The notes beneath the pieces were generated by a model. That model ran no database searches. It had not been told where the DNA came from and saw only the letters and a program-made list of their open reading frames with translations. From NCBI GenBank assembly GCA_902793515.1, contig CADBDO010000044.1:1-6608 (forward strand): DNA of 6,608 nt, written 5' to 3'. This document shows, piece by piece, positions 5,196 through 6,608 of this stretch (the stretch's first letter is position 1; the number at the start of each line of letters is the position of its first letter). The translations under genes and the position numbers were made by a program. The stretch comes from an uncultured Erysipelotrichaceae bacterium. Lineage in GTDB: Bacteria > Bacillota_I > Bacilli_A > RFN20 > CAG-826.

Positions 5196-6134
5196 TTAGC
5201 GAGCGACGCGGTATTCCTTCTTGGAAGTGCTGGTGTAGCTGTTGTTGTTGTTATATGGATCAAGGTGGTTCCACATATTGAGAAGGTTCTTGGCCTTTTC
5301 GTTAGCGGTTGAACCAGTGCTCGAGAAGGAGACTTCGGATAACCCGGCTCTTCCATCGGCGATGGCTTCAAGGGTGAAGTCGCAAAGGCAGACGGTTGGG
5401 ACTGGGAAGTCGCTGTCAGCAGAGCTGATGGCGAAGTGGTTGAACTTATCCTCAGACATGGAGCTGTTGATGACCATTGGCATGTGCTCATAGAGCCATG
5501 GGCCGGCAACGTTGAATAAGTCGGTGTAGTTGATGAGGTAACGCTTCCAAGCGGTGGTCTGGGCTGGGTTCTTTTCGAACTCGCTGTCGTTGGAAGATTC
5601 TTCGGAGGAGTTGATGACGTGGAGTCTGAACTTGAGGTCAGAGATATCGTTGGCCTTTAAACCGAAGGACTGGTTGTTCCAGTTGTCGCTAAGGAATTTG
5701 AAGCCTTCTTCGAATTCGGAAGCGGCGTTGTTGTCATCAGCCATGTAAACGAGATAGAACTTCTCGCCATAGTCTTTGATGATGTCGGCGTAGTTTGCGC
5801 TCTGGATGGCTTCGAGTTCGGCTTTGGATTTCTTGGAGTTGTCTTCATTGGTGTAGGCAACGGCATTGGCCTTTTCGATAGCACCGGTGATGGCATCGGC
5901 TTTGGAGATGGTGGCATCAGCGGTATCCTCGCCTTCGAGGGAAAGCTGGTAGGAGCTATAGAAGGCGCCTTTGCCTGATTGGTTCCAGCTCGCAGCCCAT
6001 TCAGTGATGTATGGGATAGAGAAGATGACAGCGAAGATGGCACCGACGATAAGAAGCGGTTGAACCCAGGCAGTCTCTTTAATCCAGCGCCAGATTCTGA
6101 CGAAGAAAGCGCCGATGGATTTTAAGATGATCAT
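5196..6134 (-). CDS. Single-pass membrane protein, large extracytoplasmic domain, unknown function
   Basis: I do not recognise this 312-residue protein. A short basic N-terminus with Arg/Trp/Lys (RIWRWIK, 13-19) leads to one transmembrane helix near 25-45. The rest is acidic and rich in Ser, Asn and Asp, so it should lie outside the cell. Residues 70-120 look helical. After that the pattern is strand KFYLVYMAD (125-133), helix SEFEEGFKFLSD (139-150), strand LKFRLHVIN (167-175), then a helical stretch. FPVPTVCLCDF (243-253) follows, then strand GLSEVSFSS (264-272) and a helix (275-288). This resembles a thioredoxin-like fold with PVPT at the cis-proline place, but ADDNNA stands where CxxC is expected. 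The last 20 residues (NNNNSYTSTS...) look disordered. GGAGG lies 10 nt before the ATG. It forms a single-gene unit with its own promoter and terminator. Confidence 0.85.
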   Translation of the reverse strand: MIILKSIGAFFVRIWRWIKETAWVQPLLIVGAIFAVIFSIPYITEWAASWNQSGKGAFYSSYQLSLEGEDTADATISKADAITGAIEKANAVAYTNEDNSKKSKAELEAIQSANYADIIKDYGEKFYLVYMADDNNAASEFEEGFKFLSDNWNNQSFGLKANDISDLKFRLHVINSSEESSNDSEFEKNPAQTTAWKRYLINYTDLFNVAGPWLYEHMPMVINSSMSEDKFNHFAISSADSDFPVPTVCLCDFTLEAIADGRAGLSEVSFSSTGSTANEKAKNLLNMWNHLDPYNNNNSYTSTSKKEYRVAR

Positions 6135-6160
6135 TAGTATATATCCTCCGGGAAAGTGAC

Positions 6161-6177
6161 CTGTTTCCTAGAAACAG
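6161..6177 (-). promoter_or_regulatory. 5'-terminal stem-loop of the 312-residue gene leader
   Basis: CTGTTTC and GAAACAG form a perfect 7-bp inverted repeat around a 3-nt loop. With the -10 at 6185-6190, transcription should start near 6178, so the hairpin would be the first thing in the mRNA, ahead of the GGAGG site. Such 5'-terminal hairpins are known to protect mRNAs from 5'-end-dependent decay. As DNA it could instead be a repressor site just downstream of the start. Confidence 0.5.
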
Positions 6178-6184
6178 CGTATAA

Positions 6185-6213
6185 ATCATACCATTGTGAC
6201 CCTCGGACGGCAA
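6185..6213 (-). promoter_or_regulatory. Promoter of the 312-residue membrane-protein gene
   Basis: The minus strand reads TTGCCG (6208-6213), 17 nt, then TATGAT (6185-6190) preceded by TGG, giving an extended -10. Upstream lies an A/T-rich tract (about 6220-6242) like an UP element. The predicted leader is about 44 nt and includes a hairpin and GGAGG. Confidence 0.7.
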
Positions 6214-6303
6214 CACTAGGATTATTTTTATTAAAAAAATAAGGAACCACCGAATAAAATAAGTCAAAAAGCTCTTTATGCCCCGTGTATGCGTACCAGT
6301 TGT

Positions 6304-6325
6304 TTATTAACGAATTATTAACGAA
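6304..6325 (+). repeat. Tandem 11-bp direct repeat
   Basis: TTATTAACGAA occurs twice head to tail without a gap (6304-6314, 6315-6325). The period of 11 bp is about one helical turn, so both copies present the same DNA face. It lies 67 bp upstream of the yitT-like -35 and about 90 bp upstream of the opposing promoter's -35. It could be a paired protein-binding site; AT-rich slippage is the plain alternative. Confidence 0.5.
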
Positions 6326-6392
6326 AATTTTCCAAAAATCCCCTGCAAAAACGCATTATTTTTTGTTTTGAAAAACTTTCTTTCGAAACCAG

Positions 6393-6420
6393 TTGAGAAA
6401 AGGGTTTTATATTCTATAAT
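6393..6420 (+). promoter_or_regulatory. Promoter of yitT-like gene (nearly leaderless)
   Basis: TTGAGA (6393-6398), 16 nt, then a consensus TATAAT (6415-6420). The -10 ends 9 nt before ATG 6430, so the mRNA should start 2-4 nt before the start codon. No Shine-Dalgarno fits in TACGGCGAG. Confidence 0.7.
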
Positions 6421-6429
6421 TACGGCGAG

Positions 6430-6608
6430 ATGGGAAAACTCAAAAGCAAAGTAAACGAATTAAAGAGCGAGTTCAATGACTGGCTCTACGATCATCATAA
6501 AACCAAGGCCTCAATCGGTTATGTTTTAGCCATTCTTCTTTCAACCGTGAGCGCGCTCACCTTCGCCGTCGGCTTCAACACCTTCATGGATCTTGGAGTT
6601 GCGGTGGG
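6430..6608 (+). CDS. Membrane protein N-terminus, YitT-family-like (cut at right edge)
   Basis: ATG 6430 opens a frame of 59 codons that runs off the window. The first 28 residues are charged and probably helical (MGKLKSKVNELKSEFNDW...). They lead into a hydrophobic segment from about residue 29, GYVLAILLSTVSALTFAVGF, followed by NTFMDLGVAVG. The pattern small-x-A-x-G-x-N-x-F followed shortly by a glycine-rich stretch resembles the first helix of YitT/DUF2179 membrane proteins, whose function is unknown. With no more sequence, another polytopic membrane protein is possible. The start is supported by a consensus promoter ending 9 nt upstream and by the absence of any nearby alternative Met. 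Confidence 0.7.
   Translation, partial: MGKLKSKVNELKSEFNDWLYDHHKTKASIGYVLAILLSTVSALTFAVGFNTFMDLGVAV

Noticed and set aside
5126..6043. Other ORFs over the 312-residue gene and coaD (5126-5509, 5242-5493, 5554-5748, 5657-6043, 4863-5057, 4879-5106).
   Set aside because: Low-complexity Ser/Pro/Thr shadows of real genes; the 5126-5509 one would also cross the strong terminator.
6079..6267. Minus-strand ORF of 62 codons upstream of and overlapping the 312-residue gene.
   Set aside because: It runs through that gene's promoter and leader hairpin, is out of frame with it, and lacks a ribosome-binding site.
1..6608. Mycoplasma-type genetic code, CRISPR array, tRNA/rRNA genes, insertion sequences or defence system.
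   Set aside because: TGA is used as a stop (phosphoesterase gene) and no in-frame TGA is needed; no spaced repeat array, cloverleaf, transposase or defence-type gene is visible.

Overview
The window reads as ordinary chromosome from a Bacillota (class Bacilli) genome of moderate to low GC. RNase J, a Gram-positive-type peptide deformylase and the gene order ylbF-rsmD-coaD (in Bacillus: ylbF-ylbG-ylbH-coaD) all point there. TGG serves for Trp and TGA as a real stop, so the Mycoplasma code is not used. The closest lineage cannot be fixed by eye; an uncultured gut Bacilli group (RF39-like or Erysipelotrichales-like) is a guess.

Layout, left to right. (1) 1-1040, minus: 5' part of an RNase J gene that runs off the left edge, with an extended -10 promoter and a leader of about 45 nt. 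(2) 1130-3108, minus: a two-gene operon of a calcineurin-like phosphoesterase lipoprotein and an 8-helix membrane protein, joined by an ATGA overlap. (3) 3160-3711, minus: def, peptide deformylase. (4) 3757-5131, plus: ylbF-rsmD-coaD, divergent from def across only 45 bp. (5) 5153-5182: a strong bidirectional terminator. (6) 5196-6134, minus: an unrecognised single-pass membrane protein with a large extracytoplasmic domain. (7) 6135-6429: a 295-bp AT-rich divergent intergenic region with two promoters, a leader hairpin and an 11-bp tandem repeat. (8) 6430-6608, plus: start of a membrane protein resembling the YitT family, cut by the right edge.

Several genes concern RNA or early protein processing: RNase J, YlbF (an RNase Y partner in Bacillus), RsmD (16S rRNA methylation) and Def (N-terminal deformylation). 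CoaD belongs to coenzyme A synthesis.

I did not find a clear new multi-gene system. The most notable signal is in gene starts. Four transcription-unit-leading genes (def, the lipoprotein gene, ylbF, the yitT-like gene) have a -10-like hexamer ending only 6 or 9 nt before the ATG and no usable Shine-Dalgarno, which implies leaderless mRNAs. RNase J, the 8-helix protein, CoaD and the 312-aa protein have normal Shine-Dalgarno sites. The two genes with real leaders both carry a stem-loop near the predicted 5' end. Other points are operator-like inverted repeats over two promoters and an unrecognised protein that may be a thioredoxin-fold domain without its cysteines.
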